A stretch of 64,000 bases of DNA, taken from positions 29,945,764-30,009,763 of the forward strand of contig CM065691.1 in NCBI GenBank assembly GCA_017654935.2, given 5' to 3'. This DNA comes from Phymorhynchus buccinoides (Eukaryota; Mollusca; Gastropoda; Neogastropoda; Raphitomidae). Shown in pieces: positions 62,065 through 64,000 of this stretch. The notes under the pieces are model-generated. The model was not told where the DNA came from. It saw only the letters and a program-made list of their open reading frames with translations, and made no database searches. Made by a program: the position numbers and the translations under genes. The stretch's first letter is position 1. Each line of letters opens with the position of its first letter.

Positions 62065-62572
62065 CATATGACACGATACAGACACACACACATTCACCCT
62101 TCACAATGTGACAAGCATGACACTGACACAGTATGAGTATGTCACCATGTGTATTGCTTGCATACATGTAAATGTCACACCAAATTTTTTTTTAACATTT
62201 TGGGATTCACAACATTTTTACTTGCAGTTAGTACAGTGGAACCTCCCTTATAAAACCTTCAATAATCATCCAAAATAAAGCATTAAATAGGAAGGAGTTG
62301 TATATTATAACTATAAGAGAGGTAATTTTAATACTTACAAAGAAGGGCAATGTCTCAGAGAAGCCTAGGTCTTAAGTGGGAGAGAGTCTTATAATGGGAG
62401 GGAGGGGGGGGGGGGGGGGTCATAATAATATAAAAGAGGTTCCACTGTATTAGCGTATATCAGTTTGTTTCAAACTTACCAATTGTTCTTTCATCATCAG
62501 TCTGATGGTCAATGCATTCAAAATCAAATTCCTTCAGGTCCTTTGCAAATGCTTTCTGTGCTCTGGAGAGCT
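15465..62572 (-). CDS. ARHGAP26-like (GRAF): GRAF-type Rho GTPase-activating protein (BAR-PH-RhoGAP-SH3), 27 exons, 5' end missing
   Basis: The joined exons encode 798 residues that align in order with vertebrate GRAF1. BAR covers about 1-185 (membrane curvature), PH about 212-320 (phosphoinositides), RhoGAP about 345-520 with arginine finger R361 in EQGLYR, a Ser/Pro/Gly linker about 521-735, and SH3 740-798. By family knowledge it speeds GTP hydrolysis on RhoA and Cdc42 at curved membranes and focal adhesions, and acts in clathrin-independent endocytosis and actin control. The SH3 domain separates it from oligophrenin-1, which lacks one. All introns are GT-AG and all phases agree. About 60 N-terminal residues lie off the right edge. 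Which vertebrate paralogue it equals cannot be asked: invertebrates usually have one Graf. Odd point: three exons have duplicated splice junctions in their introns. Confidence 0.96.
16337..16416 (-). CDS. GRAF exon 26: SH3 N-terminal half
   Basis: Acceptor TTTCAG, donor GTAAGC. Encodes [20 protein letters not shown], matching the ALYACKAEHDSELSF segment of GRAF1. Starts in phase 2 and ends in phase 1. Confidence 0.97.
16695..16778 (-). CDS. GRAF exon 25: Ser/Gly-rich linker
   Basis: Acceptor CCACAG, donor GTAACC. Encodes a low-complexity linker ([18 protein letters not shown]) that joins in frame to the SH3 exons. There is no domain. Such linkers are commonly alternatively spliced in this family. 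Confidence 0.9.
17199..17446 (+). mobile_element. TTAA-type MITE, copy 3 (best preserved)
   Basis: TTAACCCTTTCACCGCCA at the left and TGGCAGTGAAAGGGTTAA at the right, with intact TTAA on both sides and about 240 bases of interior without coding capacity. It lies in a GRAF intron. Confidence 0.92.
17934..17982. repeat. GT microsatellite
   Basis: (GT)n with a TTTTGTTG interruption. Confidence 0.9.
18055..18128 (+). repeat. GCGCTTAG...(ATT)n tail of a retroposon
   Basis: GTAAGCGCTTAGGG, then TTAAGCGCCCTAAATATTC and (ATT)n. This pattern is typical of the 3' ends of CR1/L2-group LINEs and the SINEs that use them. Similar tails lie at 34145-34215 and, inverted, at 61139-61215. Confidence 0.55.
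18806..19013 (+). mobile_element. TTAA-type MITE, second subfamily
   Basis: TTAACCCCTTGACTGCCA at the left and TGGCAGTCAAGGGGTTAA at the right: a perfect 18-base inverted repeat including TTAA. The interior is unlike the other TTAA MITEs here, so it is a separate subfamily. Confidence 0.9.
19091..19138 (-). CDS. GRAF exon 24: linker
   Basis: Acceptor GTGTAG, donor GTAAGTCT. Encodes [15 protein letters not shown], basic and Ser/Thr-rich. The phase fits both neighbours (2 in, 2 out). It could be a cassette exon. Confidence 0.85.
19170..19192. repeat. CA microsatellite
   Basis: (CA)n of about 11 units, just upstream of the acceptor of GRAF exon 24. Confidence 0.85.
19791..20326 (+). mobile_element. 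TIR DNA element (ACCGTATTTT...TATAAGGCG family), copy 1
   Basis: Starts TACCGTAATTTTCGGGTTAT and ends with the imperfect inverse ATGATCCAAAAAATATGGT. The interior of about 500 bases is closely shared with 52170-52688 (GAGAAGAGAGGCAACGATTG, GTCGCCGATACGACGAATAC). No transposase is present. TA at the borders fits the Tc1/mariner/pogo group, but the superfamily is not proven. Confidence 0.8.
20606..20651 (-). CDS. GRAF exon 23: linker
   Basis: Acceptor TTGCAG, donor GTGAGT. Encodes [14 protein letters not shown]. Phase 1 in, 2 out, consistent with exons 22 and 24. It is separated from exon 22 by a 12-kb intron full of repeats. Confidence 0.85.
20990..21300 (-). repeat. Dispersed repeat with (GAA)n tail, inverted copy
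   Basis: Reverse copy of the element at 5993-6297. The tail reads TTCTTCTTC at 20990-20998, followed by the shared GACACATTCTGATTTCGGAG. Confidence 0.7.
21605..26590 (+). repeat. Satellite-like array, about 55 copies of a 91-bp unit
   Basis: The unit is 91 bases. It runs from GACTACACCAGTTTAACTTT through GTGCTTTAACATCTGTTTTC and CGGATTTCAAGCTAAA to TACAGTGGAACCTCCCTTAA. Units are almost free of substitutions, yet many carry internal deletions of 2 to 40 bases. The last 21 bases of each unit are the terminal repeat of the MITE at 26572-26757, which ends the array. So the array is a tandem amplification of one MITE end plus about 70 bases of its flank. Weak open frames across it are artefacts. 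Confidence 0.97.
26572..26757 (+). mobile_element. Tc1/mariner-like MITE at the array end
   Basis: TACAGTGGAACCTCCCTTAA at the left and GGGAGGTTCCACTGTA at the right, with TA at each border. It shares CTCTGAGACATTGC and TTTGTAAGTATTAAAATTAC with 41152-41445. The left end is shared with all units of the 91-bp array. Confidence 0.88.
27240..27329. repeat. AAG/AG microsatellite
   Basis: (AAG)n, then about 70 bases of (AG)n. A (GT)n tract follows at 27345-27391. Confidence 0.95.
27345..27391. repeat. GT microsatellite
   Basis: Pure (GT)n of about 23 units. Confidence 0.95.
27582..28142 (+). mobile_element. TTAA-flanked TIR element carrying a nested insertion
   Basis: TTAACTCTTTCTATACTAAC at the left; the right end, inverted, reads TTAACTCATTCTATGCTGGC. 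About 17 of 21 bases match, including the TTAA. Length is about 560 bases including an inner insert at 27802-27854. It has the piggyBac-like border but is unrelated inside to the other TTAA MITEs. Confidence 0.7.
27802..27854 (+). mobile_element. 53-bp retroposon fragment with 16-bp target duplication
   Basis: Flanked by perfect copies of GGGACCATAGTATGTA (27786-27801 and 27855-27870). The insert holds TTTTACGTCCTCTCGACC and GCACATATGGGACATT, one end of the family at 3060 and 42312. Confidence 0.85.
28369..28518 (+). repeat. Minisatellite, five copies of a 25-32 bp unit
   Basis: GCAAATCAGGAACAGAAATA recurs five times with variable AT-rich spacers. Confidence 0.95.
28855..28879. repeat. CA microsatellite
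   Basis: (CA)n of about 11 units. Confidence 0.9.
29054..29215 (-). mobile_element. Gastropod SINE-like element, copy S2
   Basis: Reverse copy of S1 with its (AAC)n-type tail at the left. Flanked by a perfect 15-base duplication ACTATGCATAGTAAT (29039-29053 and 29216-29230), so insertion is recent enough for the duplication to be unmutated. Confidence 0.92.
29449..29675. mobile_element. MITE with long TIR containing an inner hairpin
   Basis: The left arm GATGGCTTGGAGTCAAAACG continues with GGACTATCTTTAGATAGTCC, itself a palindrome. The right arm is its inverse with one change. TIRs are about 40 bases. Confidence 0.88.
30575..31115 (+). repeat. Unclassified GC-rich repeat with internal tandem motifs
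   Basis: The phrase CCGAATCGCTTCAAATTTG or a close variant occurs three times (about 30603, 30882, 31015). A second motif, GGCGTTACCGTTACTA with variants, repeats four times at 31040-31105. Base composition is much more GC-rich than the surrounding intron. It looks like a degenerate mobile element. I see no reverse transcriptase or transposase. Confidence 0.6.
31631..31690. repeat. CA microsatellite
   Basis: (CA)n with CGCAAG and TC interruptions. Confidence 0.9.
32467..32681 (+). mobile_element. TTAA-type MITE, degenerate copy
   Basis: CATACCCTTTCACTCACTG at the left and CTGGCAGCGAAAGGGATAA at the right. The interior retains AGAATCCCCAATATTGCAGATG, shared with copies at 11438 and 17199. 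Both TTAA borders are mutated, so it is old. It ends about 75 bases downstream of the donor of GRAF exon 22. Confidence 0.75.
32756..32956 (-). CDS. GRAF exon 22: Ser-rich linker
   Basis: Acceptor GCGCAG, donor GTAAGG. Encodes [20 protein letters not shown] followed by a Ser/Pro/Gly/Tyr-rich stretch ([16 protein letters not shown]). It is GC-rich, unlike the flanking introns. It resembles the SSLESV...NSSSS linker of GRAF1 in composition. RRPSYD is a possible phosphorylation site. Confidence 0.93.
33625..33922 (-). CDS. GRAF exon 21: end of RhoGAP region and start of linker
   Basis: Acceptor GGCAG, donor GTGAGC. Encodes [20 protein letters not shown] and then a Ser/Pro/Gly-rich segment ending [13 protein letters not shown]. 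The first residues continue the last helix of the RhoGAP fold. At 298 bases it is the longest exon of the gene and clearly GC-rich. Confidence 0.95.
34145..34215 (+). repeat. Retroposon tail ending in (ATT)n
   Basis: GGCACTTTGAGCTGTTGTC, then TGCGCCATATAAATGTCATT and (ATT)n, similar in style to 18055-18128. Confidence 0.5.
34452..34611 (-). CDS. GRAF exon 20: RhoGAP catalytic core
   Basis: Acceptor GCTCAG, donor GTCAGA. Encodes [20 protein letters not shown], then [20 protein letters not shown]. The ANLG(V)xFGPxL signature of RhoGAP domains is intact, including the Asn that contacts the GTPase. Its acceptor and first 37 bases are tandemly repeated in the upstream intron. Confidence 0.98.
34612..35460 (-). 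repeat. Tandem array of a 117-bp unit carrying the exon 20 splice acceptor
   Basis: Seven extra copies, spaced 116-117 bases, lie upstream of exon 20. Each has the polypyrimidine-poor acceptor TTTATTTGCTCAG and the first 37 exon bases (GGTATCGGACCGCTCTGACG and on), then TAACCTTTCTATTGTG and intron. Acceptor-equivalent exon starts fall at 34728, 34844, 34961, 35078, 35195, 35312 and 35428. The copy furthest upstream is diverged; the others are nearly identical. None contains the rest of the exon or its donor. Confidence 0.97.
35508..35613 (-). CDS. GRAF exon 19: RhoGAP
   Basis: Acceptor GTGCAG, donor GTAAGG. Encodes [20 protein letters not shown] then [12 protein letters not shown], matching the segment of GRAF1 before the ANLG motif. 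Confidence 0.97.
35857..35915 (-). CDS. GRAF exon 18: RhoGAP
   Basis: Acceptor TTCCAG, donor GTAAGT. Encodes [19 protein letters not shown], the LPxPLM segment that follows the conserved KTYLR in RhoGAP domains. Confidence 0.97.
36121..36531. mobile_element. MITE with GACCCAGCA termini
   Basis: The left end reads CGACCCAGCAACCCAGAAAG then GGACATTAAGT; the right end, inverted, reads TGACCCAGCACCGCGAAAGG then GACATTCAGT. About 26 of 31 bases match. The interior of about 350 bases has no coding capacity. Confidence 0.82.
36605..37634 (+). repeat. Minisatellite, about 14 copies of a 73-bp unit
   Basis: The unit runs GCTGTCTTCACTTCATGACT, AAGTGCCTAAGGCACGAAAC, GTTGGAGTTTTCCCTTTCAC, AGGTACCTTGTTT. 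It contains the short palindrome TGCCTAAGGCA. Variants at TTTGATG/TTTGCTG/TTTTCTG and GACTAAG/GACTCAG are shared between copies, a sign of unequal exchange. It ends 38 bases downstream of the exon 17 donor. Confidence 0.96.
37673..37760 (-). CDS. GRAF exon 17: RhoGAP
   Basis: Acceptor GGACAG, donor GTAACA. Encodes [19 protein letters not shown], with the conserved Lys-Thr and TYLR elements of RhoGAP domains. Its 5' junction is copied twice in the upstream intron. Confidence 0.97.
37885..38045 (-). repeat. Two partial tandem copies of the exon 17 acceptor region
   Basis: The stretch GTTCACTTTGTCYGCCTTCT with the TTGGGT|CTGTCC junction recurs with exon-start equivalents at 37911 and 38039. The adjoining intron (CTCAATACCACAACAAAATC) is repeated too. 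Spacings are 151 and 128 bases. Only the first 27 or so exon bases are included. Confidence 0.92.
38228..38302 (-). CDS. GRAF exon 16: RhoGAP with arginine finger
   Basis: Acceptor TTGCAG, donor GTATGC. Encodes [21 protein letters not shown]361 in GLYR is the catalytic arginine finger, so the protein should be an active GAP. Confidence 0.98.
38528..39022 (+). mobile_element. TIR DNA element (TATAAGGCG family), copy 2, with nested retroposon
   Basis: Left end CCATATTTTTCGGACTATAA, right end GTCAGAAAAATATGG, flanked by TA. Inside lies the U2-containing retroposon 38751-38890 with its own target duplication. It is related in its ends to 19791, 44299 and 52170. Confidence 0.75.
38751..38890 (-). 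mobile_element. U2 snRNA-derived short retroposon, copy A
   Basis: 140 bases flanked by perfect GTGTAAACAG (38741-38750 and 38891-38900). On the minus strand, bases 38878-38853 match the first 26 bases of U2 snRNA (starting ATCGCTTCTCGGCC). About 12 bases (TTTAAATTCTG) precede it and about 100 unrelated bases follow, through TTTATACCCTGGTTGG, GTACATGGCGAAAGCCG and AACTGAACTTCCATC. There is no poly(A) tail and no inverted repeat. A second copy with different flanks is at 49593-49729. Confidence 0.85.
39077..39139 (-). CDS. GRAF exon 15: start of RhoGAP
   Basis: Acceptor TTGCAG, donor GTGTGT. Encodes [20 protein letters not shown], matching LDSIGFSIIRKCIHAVETRG in GRAF1. Confidence 0.97.
39175..39418 (-). 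mobile_element. TTAA-type MITE, inverted copy
   Basis: TTAACCCTTTCACCACCA at the left and TGGCGGTGAAAGGGTTAA at the right, intact TTAA on both sides, interior inverted relative to 17199-17446. It starts 36 bases upstream of the acceptor of exon 15. Confidence 0.92.
39837..39909. repeat. AG microsatellite
   Basis: Pure (AG)n of about 36 units. Confidence 0.95.
40083..40560 (+). repeat. Dispersed repeat family with GGTCCCCAAAGGCC, split by a SINE
   Basis: Same family as 10084-10372. The two halves (40083-40198 and 40381-40560) are separated by SINE copy S3. Confidence 0.85.
40199..40372 (+). mobile_element. Gastropod SINE-like element, copy S3, nested
   Basis: Flanked by ATATCCCC (40191-40198 and 40373-40380). 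The empty site is seen in the homologous repeat at 10190 (ACATCCCAACTCTC). The element ends in (CAA)n. Confidence 0.93.
41152..41445 (+). mobile_element. Tc1/mariner-like MITE with TACAGTGGAACCTCCC termini
   Basis: The terminal inverted repeat is 24 bases or more (TACAGTGGAACCTCCCTTAT and on), with TA at each border. It is the best preserved of three copies (also 26572 and 62232). Several internal CTCCCTTATAAGACC motifs repeat the end sequence. Confidence 0.93.
41476..41509 (-). CDS. GRAF exon 14: PH-RhoGAP connector
   Basis: Acceptor GTGCAG, donor GTAAGT. Encodes [11 protein letters not shown], between PH and RhoGAP. The acceptor lies 64 bases from the end of the MITE 41152-41445's neighbouring DNA, and the donor about 30 bases from that MITE. 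Confidence 0.93.
42312..42455 (+). repeat. Dispersed repeat, second copy of the GACACATATGGGACATT family
   Basis: Matches 3060-3210 over about 140 bases. Confidence 0.78.
42612..42690 (-). CDS. GRAF exon 13: end of PH domain
   Basis: Acceptor GTTCAG, donor GTGAGT. Encodes [20 protein letters not shown] then REP, the PH C-terminal helix with its conserved Trp. Nearly identical to GRAF1. Confidence 0.98.
43649..43705 (-). CDS. GRAF exon 12: PH domain
   Basis: Acceptor TTGCAG, donor GTAAGA. Encodes [17 protein letters not shown], matching the KRFCFDVE strand of the GRAF PH domain. Confidence 0.96.
43801..43829. repeat. CA microsatellite
   Basis: (CA)n of about 14 units. Confidence 0.9.
44299..44472. 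mobile_element. Short TIR DNA element (TATAAGGCG family)
   Basis: TACTGTATTTTACGGACTAT at the left and its inverse ATAGTCC-like GTAGTCCGTAAAATATGGTA at the right, only 174 bases long. The TIR carries GACTATAAGGCG and the interior repeats GCGCCTTATAAT. Ends 109 bases before exon 11's donor. Confidence 0.85.
44582..44619 (-). CDS. GRAF exon 11: PH domain
   Basis: A 38-base exon with acceptor TTTCAG and donor GTAGGA. Encodes [12 protein letters not shown], matching EDESVILKSCTR in GRAF1. Phase 0 in, 2 out. It is short but supported on both sides. Confidence 0.93.
44831..44995. mobile_element. MITE with ATGGCTGGATATC termini
   Basis: The left end ATGGCTGGATATCGGTCATC then GTCATTTCCT is matched by its inverse at the right, about 26 of 31 bases. 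A second inner pair (CATCTTGGGGTA / TACCCCAAGATG) makes it almost fully fold-back. Confidence 0.85.
45426..45728 (+). mobile_element. Long form of the SINE-like element, copy S4
   Basis: A 5' part of about 125 bases (GGCTGTGTCAGACCA, GGCTACATCAAAATGTTG, AGCATAACATCATC) is followed by the usual 175-base body and (CAA)n tail. The same 5' part precedes copy S5, so either this is the full-length form or the two are a local duplication. Confidence 0.8.
45729..46486. other. Intronic stretch between SINE copies, nothing recognised
   Basis: AT-rich, no exon. A small direct repeat TTTCTATGAACAATACT occurs twice at 46186-46220. Confidence 0.5.
46487..46778 (+). mobile_element. Long form of the SINE-like element, copy S5
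   Basis: Same organisation as S4 with about 85 percent identity over both parts, ending in (CAA)n at 46767-46778. Confidence 0.82.
48619..48650 (-). repeat. Duplicate of the exon 10 donor junction
   Basis: On the minus strand, AATCAGATCGGTGGCAAAGTG followed by the donor GTAAGTCT copies the last 20 or so bases of exon 10 (48741-48719) and its donor. It lies 95 bases further into the intron, with two substitutions in the exonic part. A second potential donor is thus present. Confidence 0.88.
48719..48816 (-). CDS. GRAF exon 10: PH domain
   Basis: Acceptor CAACAG, donor GTAAGT. Encodes [20 protein letters not shown] then [12 protein letters not shown], matching TSWVKHYCTYQRDSK in GRAF1. Confidence 0.96.
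49593..49729 (-). mobile_element. U2 snRNA-derived short retroposon, copy B
   Basis: 137 bases flanked by perfect TCTTGTAGAAA (49582-49592 and 49730-49740). Over 95 percent identical to copy A, with the same two boundaries. The 26 bases of U2 are at 49718-49693. It lies 65 bases from the donor of GRAF exon 9. Confidence 0.85.
49795..49864 (-). CDS. GRAF exon 9: start of PH domain
   Basis: Acceptor TTTAAG is weak but AG is present; donor GTAAGC. Encodes [20 protein letters not shown], with GYLYLLEK matching EGYLYVQEK at the PH start. Confidence 0.93.
50035..50206. repeat. Compound GT / TGTTG / TGCGC / GTGC tandem repeat
   Basis: (GT)n at 50035-50055, then about ten TTGTG pentamers, about seven GCTGC pentamers, about eight GTGC tetramers, then (GT)n. 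Each block differs from its neighbour by one base change, showing stepwise repeat birth. Confidence 0.95.
50845..51243. mobile_element. MITE with about 50-bp TIR, left arm interrupted
   Basis: CAGTCACCATGCAAAACCAA and AAGC at the left; the right end is its inverse. Without a 16-base insertion in the left arm (50870-50885, TATGACATAATTATCG), the arms pair on through TCGGTGAAATTCAAAAACCT. Confidence 0.87.
51244..52169. other. Intronic AT-rich stretch, no gene seen
   Basis: No exon or repeat recognised apart from short CA runs. Confidence 0.5.
52170..52688 (+). mobile_element. TIR DNA element (TATAAGGCG family), copy 3
   Basis: Starts TACCGTAAATTTCGTGTTAT and ends ATGATCCAAAAAATACGG. It parallels 19791-20326 along its length with about 90 percent identity and a few indels, including 13 extra bases near 52557 (TTTATGACACATG). 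Confidence 0.82.
53757..53831 (-). CDS. GRAF exon 8: BAR-PH connector
   Basis: Acceptor TTGCAG, donor GTGAGT. Encodes [20 protein letters not shown], matching TRNRFEGTRSEVESLMKKMK in GRAF1. Confidence 0.96.
54264..54325 (-). CDS. GRAF exon 7: end of BAR domain
   Basis: Acceptor TTGCAG, donor GTAAGC. Encodes [20 protein letters not shown], equal in place to GYELAKDFGDFKTQLTISIQ in GRAF1. Confidence 0.94.
54582..54826. mobile_element. MITE with TTTAAAGACCCACT termini
   Basis: TTTAAAGACCCACT at the left and AGTGGGTCTTTAAA near the right end give a 14-base perfect TIR. An inner pair (CATACAAATGCCCC / GGGGCATTTGTATG) makes a second hairpin. Confidence 0.85.
55155..55265. repeat. AG-rich simple repeat
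   Basis: Imperfect (AG)n with GGGAG, AAAG and ACAG variants. Confidence 0.9.
55358..55400 (-). CDS. GRAF exon 6: BAR domain
   Basis: Acceptor TTACAG, donor GTAATG. A 43-base exon encoding [14 protein letters not shown], matching LLAFLQGLFTFYHHG in GRAF1. Phase 0 in, 1 out. Confidence 0.95.
55611..55787 (-). mobile_element. Gastropod SINE-like element, copy S6
   Basis: Inverted copy, tail at the left as (GTT)n. Flanked by GGATACAT (55603-55610 and 55788-55795). Confidence 0.9.
55824..55899 (+). mobile_element. Gastropod SINE-like element, truncated copy S7
   Basis: Only the last 75 bases (GTGTTCAATTGCTTTCGGCT to the (CAA)n tail). Flanked by TCATTTCACT (55814-55823 and 55900-55909). Only 36 bases from S6 and opposite in orientation. 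Confidence 0.9.
56309..56790. mobile_element. MITE with a perfect 31-bp TIR
   Basis: CATATCGTCGCTGTCCGACG then CTAACCGTGTA at the left, exactly inverted at the right. Near the middle, CAGTTACACG occurs three times with small variants. It ends 61 bases from the donor of exon 5. Confidence 0.92.
56851..56961 (-). CDS. GRAF exon 5: BAR domain
   Basis: Acceptor GCTCAG, donor GTAAGT. Encodes [20 protein letters not shown] then [17 protein letters not shown], nearly colinear with the BAR helix of GRAF1. Confidence 0.98.
57050..57366 (+). mobile_element. 3' end of a non-LTR retrotransposon, copy 2
   Basis: The end of the coding frame reads [12 protein letters not shown] (57087-57113), like VEEFKSRI-stop at 63209-63186. 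A pyrimidine-rich stretch with a long C run and the tail GATGGTGGTTGTTTAACC follow. A short tail copy of the same family sits at 13217. It is heavily 5'-truncated. Confidence 0.75.
57874..57975 (-). CDS. GRAF exon 4: BAR domain
   Basis: Acceptor GTGCAG, donor GTATTA. Encodes [20 protein letters not shown] then [14 protein letters not shown], matching EAKKKYDKETEKYCGILEKH of GRAF1. Confidence 0.97.
58035..58955. mobile_element. hAT-like element with CAGCCCTCTAC termini
   Basis: CAGCCCTCTACGATTGC at the left and GCATTGTAGAGGGCTG at the right, flanked by the 5-base duplication GTATG (58030-58034 and 58956-58960). It holds a minus-strand remnant of a zinc-finger reading frame (58095-58390). At about 920 bases it is non-autonomous. 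Confidence 0.85.
58095..58390 (-). pseudogene. Remnant of a hAT-type transposase N-terminus (TTF/BED-like zinc finger)
   Basis: Reads [14 protein letters not shown], then MCKHCK and a later Cys-His pair with [10 protein letters not shown]. This is the pattern of the N-terminal zinc finger in ZNF862-like hAT transposases (W.KDF.W....N.M.C..C). No catalytic core follows, and the frame degrades beyond it. It sits within the CAG...CTG element. Confidence 0.6.
58990..59052. repeat. GT microsatellite
   Basis: (GT)n with GC interruptions. Confidence 0.92.
59160..59250. repeat. Long GT microsatellite
   Basis: Nearly pure (GT)n of about 42 units. Another GT-rich stretch lies at 59425-59570. Confidence 0.95.
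59658..59729 (-). CDS. GRAF exon 3: BAR domain
   Basis: Acceptor TTCCAG, donor GTAAAT. Encodes [20 protein letters not shown] then [16 protein letters not shown] matches LEKFRKEQIGAAK of GRAF1. Confidence 0.97.
60118..60338 (+). repeat. Interstitial telomere-like repeats, inverted
   Basis: TAACCCTATCCCTAACCCTA at 60120-60141, then four TTAGGG-type units at 60288-60310 directly followed by TAACTCCTAACCCTAACC. The last pair faces each other. A 29-base direct repeat (TTGACGAAAAATTTGACTAG and on) occurs at 60187 and again at 60260. Confidence 0.8.
60428..60489 (-). CDS. GRAF exon 2 in window: BAR domain
   Basis: Acceptor TTGCAG, donor GTAAGA. Encodes [20 protein letters not shown], matching SLQEFATVLRNLEDERIRMI of GRAF1. 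Confidence 0.96.
60529..60960 (+). repeat. Dispersed repeat family with GGTCCCCAAAGGCC, split by a hAT-like MITE
   Basis: Third copy of the family at 10084 and 40083. Its parts (60529-60546 and 60779-60960) are separated by the element at 60547-60778. Confidence 0.82.
60547..60778. mobile_element. hAT-like MITE with CAGGGTTCCCA termini and 5-bp duplication
   Basis: CAGGGTTCCCAGGGACCCC at the left; the right end, inverted, reads CAGGGCTCCCAATCGTCCC. Flanked by CTGAC (60542-60546 and 60779-60783). The uninterrupted site TTTCTGACTACGACTGCC is seen at 40097, so both borders are fixed by comparison. Confidence 0.88.
61049..61105. repeat. AG-rich microsatellite
   Basis: (AG)n with GGAG interruptions. 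Confidence 0.9.
61139..61215 (-). repeat. Retroposon tail (AAT)n with AGCGCTT motif
   Basis: (AAT)n, AGCGCTTCCACC, then CCCAAAGCGCTTTACGG: the inverted form of a CR1/L2-type 3' tail. Confidence 0.6.
61305..61600. repeat. Compound TC / CA microsatellite
   Basis: (TC)n, (CA)n with CG, (TC)n again, then more than 110 bases of (CA)n. Confidence 0.95.
62012..62062. repeat. TC microsatellite
   Basis: Pure (TC)n of about 25 units. Confidence 0.95.
62232..62449 (+). mobile_element. Tc1/mariner-like MITE with TACAGTGGAACCTCCC termini, inverted interior
   Basis: TACAGTGGAACCTCCCTTAT at the left, GGTTCCACTGTA at the right, TA borders. The inner GTAATTTTAATACTTACAAA is the inverse of the 41152 copy. 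It holds a G run at 62402-62420 and ends 31 bases downstream of the donor of the following exon. Confidence 0.88.
62480..62572 (-). CDS. GRAF first exon visible: BAR domain
   Basis: Acceptor TTACAG, donor GTAAGT. Encodes [20 protein letters not shown] then [10 protein letters not shown], matching LSSAKRKFADSLNEFKFQCI of GRAF1. It begins with two bases of a split codon, so at least one more exon lies beyond the right edge. Confidence 0.97.
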
Positions 62573-63029
62573 CTGTAACAAGATAATATAATGTTTGGAA
62601 ACACTATTTTTCACCATCAAGGTGATTATGTATCCTTGATAAAAGACTGAAACAATGGGGTGGGTTTCATTTGTCCAAGGACATTCTAAAGGCCACTGCA
62701 TGGATCATTGGATGTGGCTGTATGGACATGTATGTGATGGATCATTGCTGATCGTCAATTTTTTTTAACTAATTTTAGTAAGTTTTTACATTTTTGTGTC
62801 CCATGATTGAACGCTGTAATTGCAGCCTCTGCACTGAAATGATTGACTGCTCACAGGGTTACTTTCAAGAATATATTGCCATTCTTTCACTGACGTGCTT
62901 CACTAAGACTTTCTTCATGCACATAGCGTCCTCCATCAACAAATTGATGATCATGACGCTTACGACGTGGGGGGTTTCCAACTAATCAGTAGACTTGTGT
63001 GAAAGATTTGCTGCCCAGATGATCAGCTC
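62573..63029. other. Upstream GRAF intron, nothing recognised
   Basis: No upstream BAR exon is found between 62573 and the retrotransposon remnant, nor beyond it to 64000. Confidence 0.6.
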
Positions 63030-63962
63030 AATGTGGGATTGAATGGGAGGGGGCGAGAGGAGGGTGGGCATGATTTGGGGGAGAGGCCCGGACAGGGGGT
63101 ATGGAGTTGACTCCGTTGAGACAACGGAAAGGTGAGGACAGTGGGAAGAGGGGGGGGGGGGGGGGGAGGGGGCAGTGGAGGGGGCTCAGATCCGGGATTT
63201 GAATTCCTCCACCGAGGCTGATGATATTGCCTCAGGTGGAAGAGAGTTCCACTCACTCACAGCCCTGGGAAAGAATGAGTAGTTCCTGTCATTTGTTTTA
63301 CAGGCAGGAAGTAGGTAGGCCGATGAGTGAGTCTGTCGCATCTGTCGTGATGGAGGTTGGGGGACTGGCTGGTGTGGGGTGTTGATGACCACCTCTCCAT
63401 GGCAGAACTTGAAGAAGGTGGCCAGCCTAGCAGAGCGTTGCCTGTCCTTGAGTGGAGGCCACTGCAGCTGGGTCAACATGTTGTTCACGCTGGATGTTTG
63501 GCGGTGGCGATTTACAACCCATCTAGCTGTGCGGCACCGGACCCTCTCAATCTTGCCAGTGGTTTTGGCTATATATATGAGGGTTCCAGACAGGAGCAGT
63601 GTACTCAAAGGTGGGACGAACTAAGGCTTTGTACTTTGTACTTGTACTTGTAGGCAGTTTCCTTGACGTAGTTGGAGCCTATCTTCAAATTTTGTCAGAA
63701 GAAACAAAGTCTTGTTAGCCTTGTTTACACTTACAGTGTTGTTGATGTGGGTGTCCCATGACAGATCTTGGGAGATTGTGACACCCAGGTACTTGACTTC
63801 TTCTGTCTGTAGTCTCTGGCCATGAAGGTGATTAAAGTGACTTTTAGGTACCCTCAGGGACAAGTATGGACAACTGGACATTGCCGAAACTTGAACAAGA
63901 TCTTCTTCTTTCTTTTGACATCCTCCGTCATATACAATAATACATTGACGATTACGATGCAT
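63030..63962 (-). pseudogene. Decayed 3' part of a non-LTR retrotransposon (reverse transcriptase C-terminal region)
   Basis: The minus strand reads VKYLGVTISQDLSWDTHINN (63870-63720 region), then LVRPTFEYTAPVWNPH in another frame, then RCRTARWVVNRH, FFPRAVSEWNSLPPEAIS and VEEFKSRI-stop at 63186. YLGVxIxxDLSWxxHI, LVRPxxEYxxPVWxP and the WNxLPxxxxxAxSxxxFK end are typical of the reverse transcriptase thumb and tail of CR1/Jockey-like elements. At least two frameshifts separate these pieces, so it is dead. A pyrimidine-rich 3' stretch with a long C run (63130-63170) follows the stop. Confidence 0.88.
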
Positions 63963-64000
63963 ATACGATAAGGGGTTCCTGTGTGGTGTTCTCTGATTAA

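Overview
The window is eukaryotic genomic DNA, most likely from a marine gastropod mollusc. Genes are cut by GT-AG introns, microsatellites and mobile elements are abundant, and several dispersed repeats resemble short elements I recall from gastropod sequence. The species assignment is inference from this and from a TTAGGG-type interstitial telomere motif; no marker gene is present.

The only gene I recognise with confidence is on the minus strand. It is a GRAF-type Rho GTPase-activating protein (ARHGAP26/ARHGAP10/ARHGAP42 group, orthologue of fly Graf). Twenty-seven consecutive exons run from 62572 down to a stop codon at 15465. Every intron has GT-AG ends and every exon junction keeps the reading frame. 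Together they encode 798 residues: most of a BAR domain, a PH domain, a RhoGAP domain with its arginine finger, a Ser/Pro/Gly-rich linker and a C-terminal SH3 domain. The first exon or exons (about 60 residues by comparison with vertebrate GRAF1) lie beyond the right edge.

Left part (1-15464): a possible two-exon fragment of an unrecognised Ser/Thr/Pro-rich protein (351-2897, minus), a fold-back element between direct repeats (1868-2390), simple repeats, several dispersed repeats, and the presumed long 3' untranslated region of the GRAF gene. Middle (15465-33922): SH3 and linker exons, with a 12-kb intron holding a 5-kb array of about 55 copies of a 91-bp unit that grew from one end of a Tc1/mariner-like MITE. 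Right (34452-62572): RhoGAP, PH and BAR exons. Their introns hold tandem arrays of 117 bp and 73 bp, MITEs of several kinds, SINE copies with target-site duplications, and two copies of a retroposed unit carrying the first 26 bases of U2 snRNA. Far right (63000-63962): a decayed 3' end of a non-LTR retrotransposon.

The most interesting signals are the U2-containing short retroposon, the duplicated splice junctions at three separate exons of the GRAF gene, and the satellite born from a MITE end.
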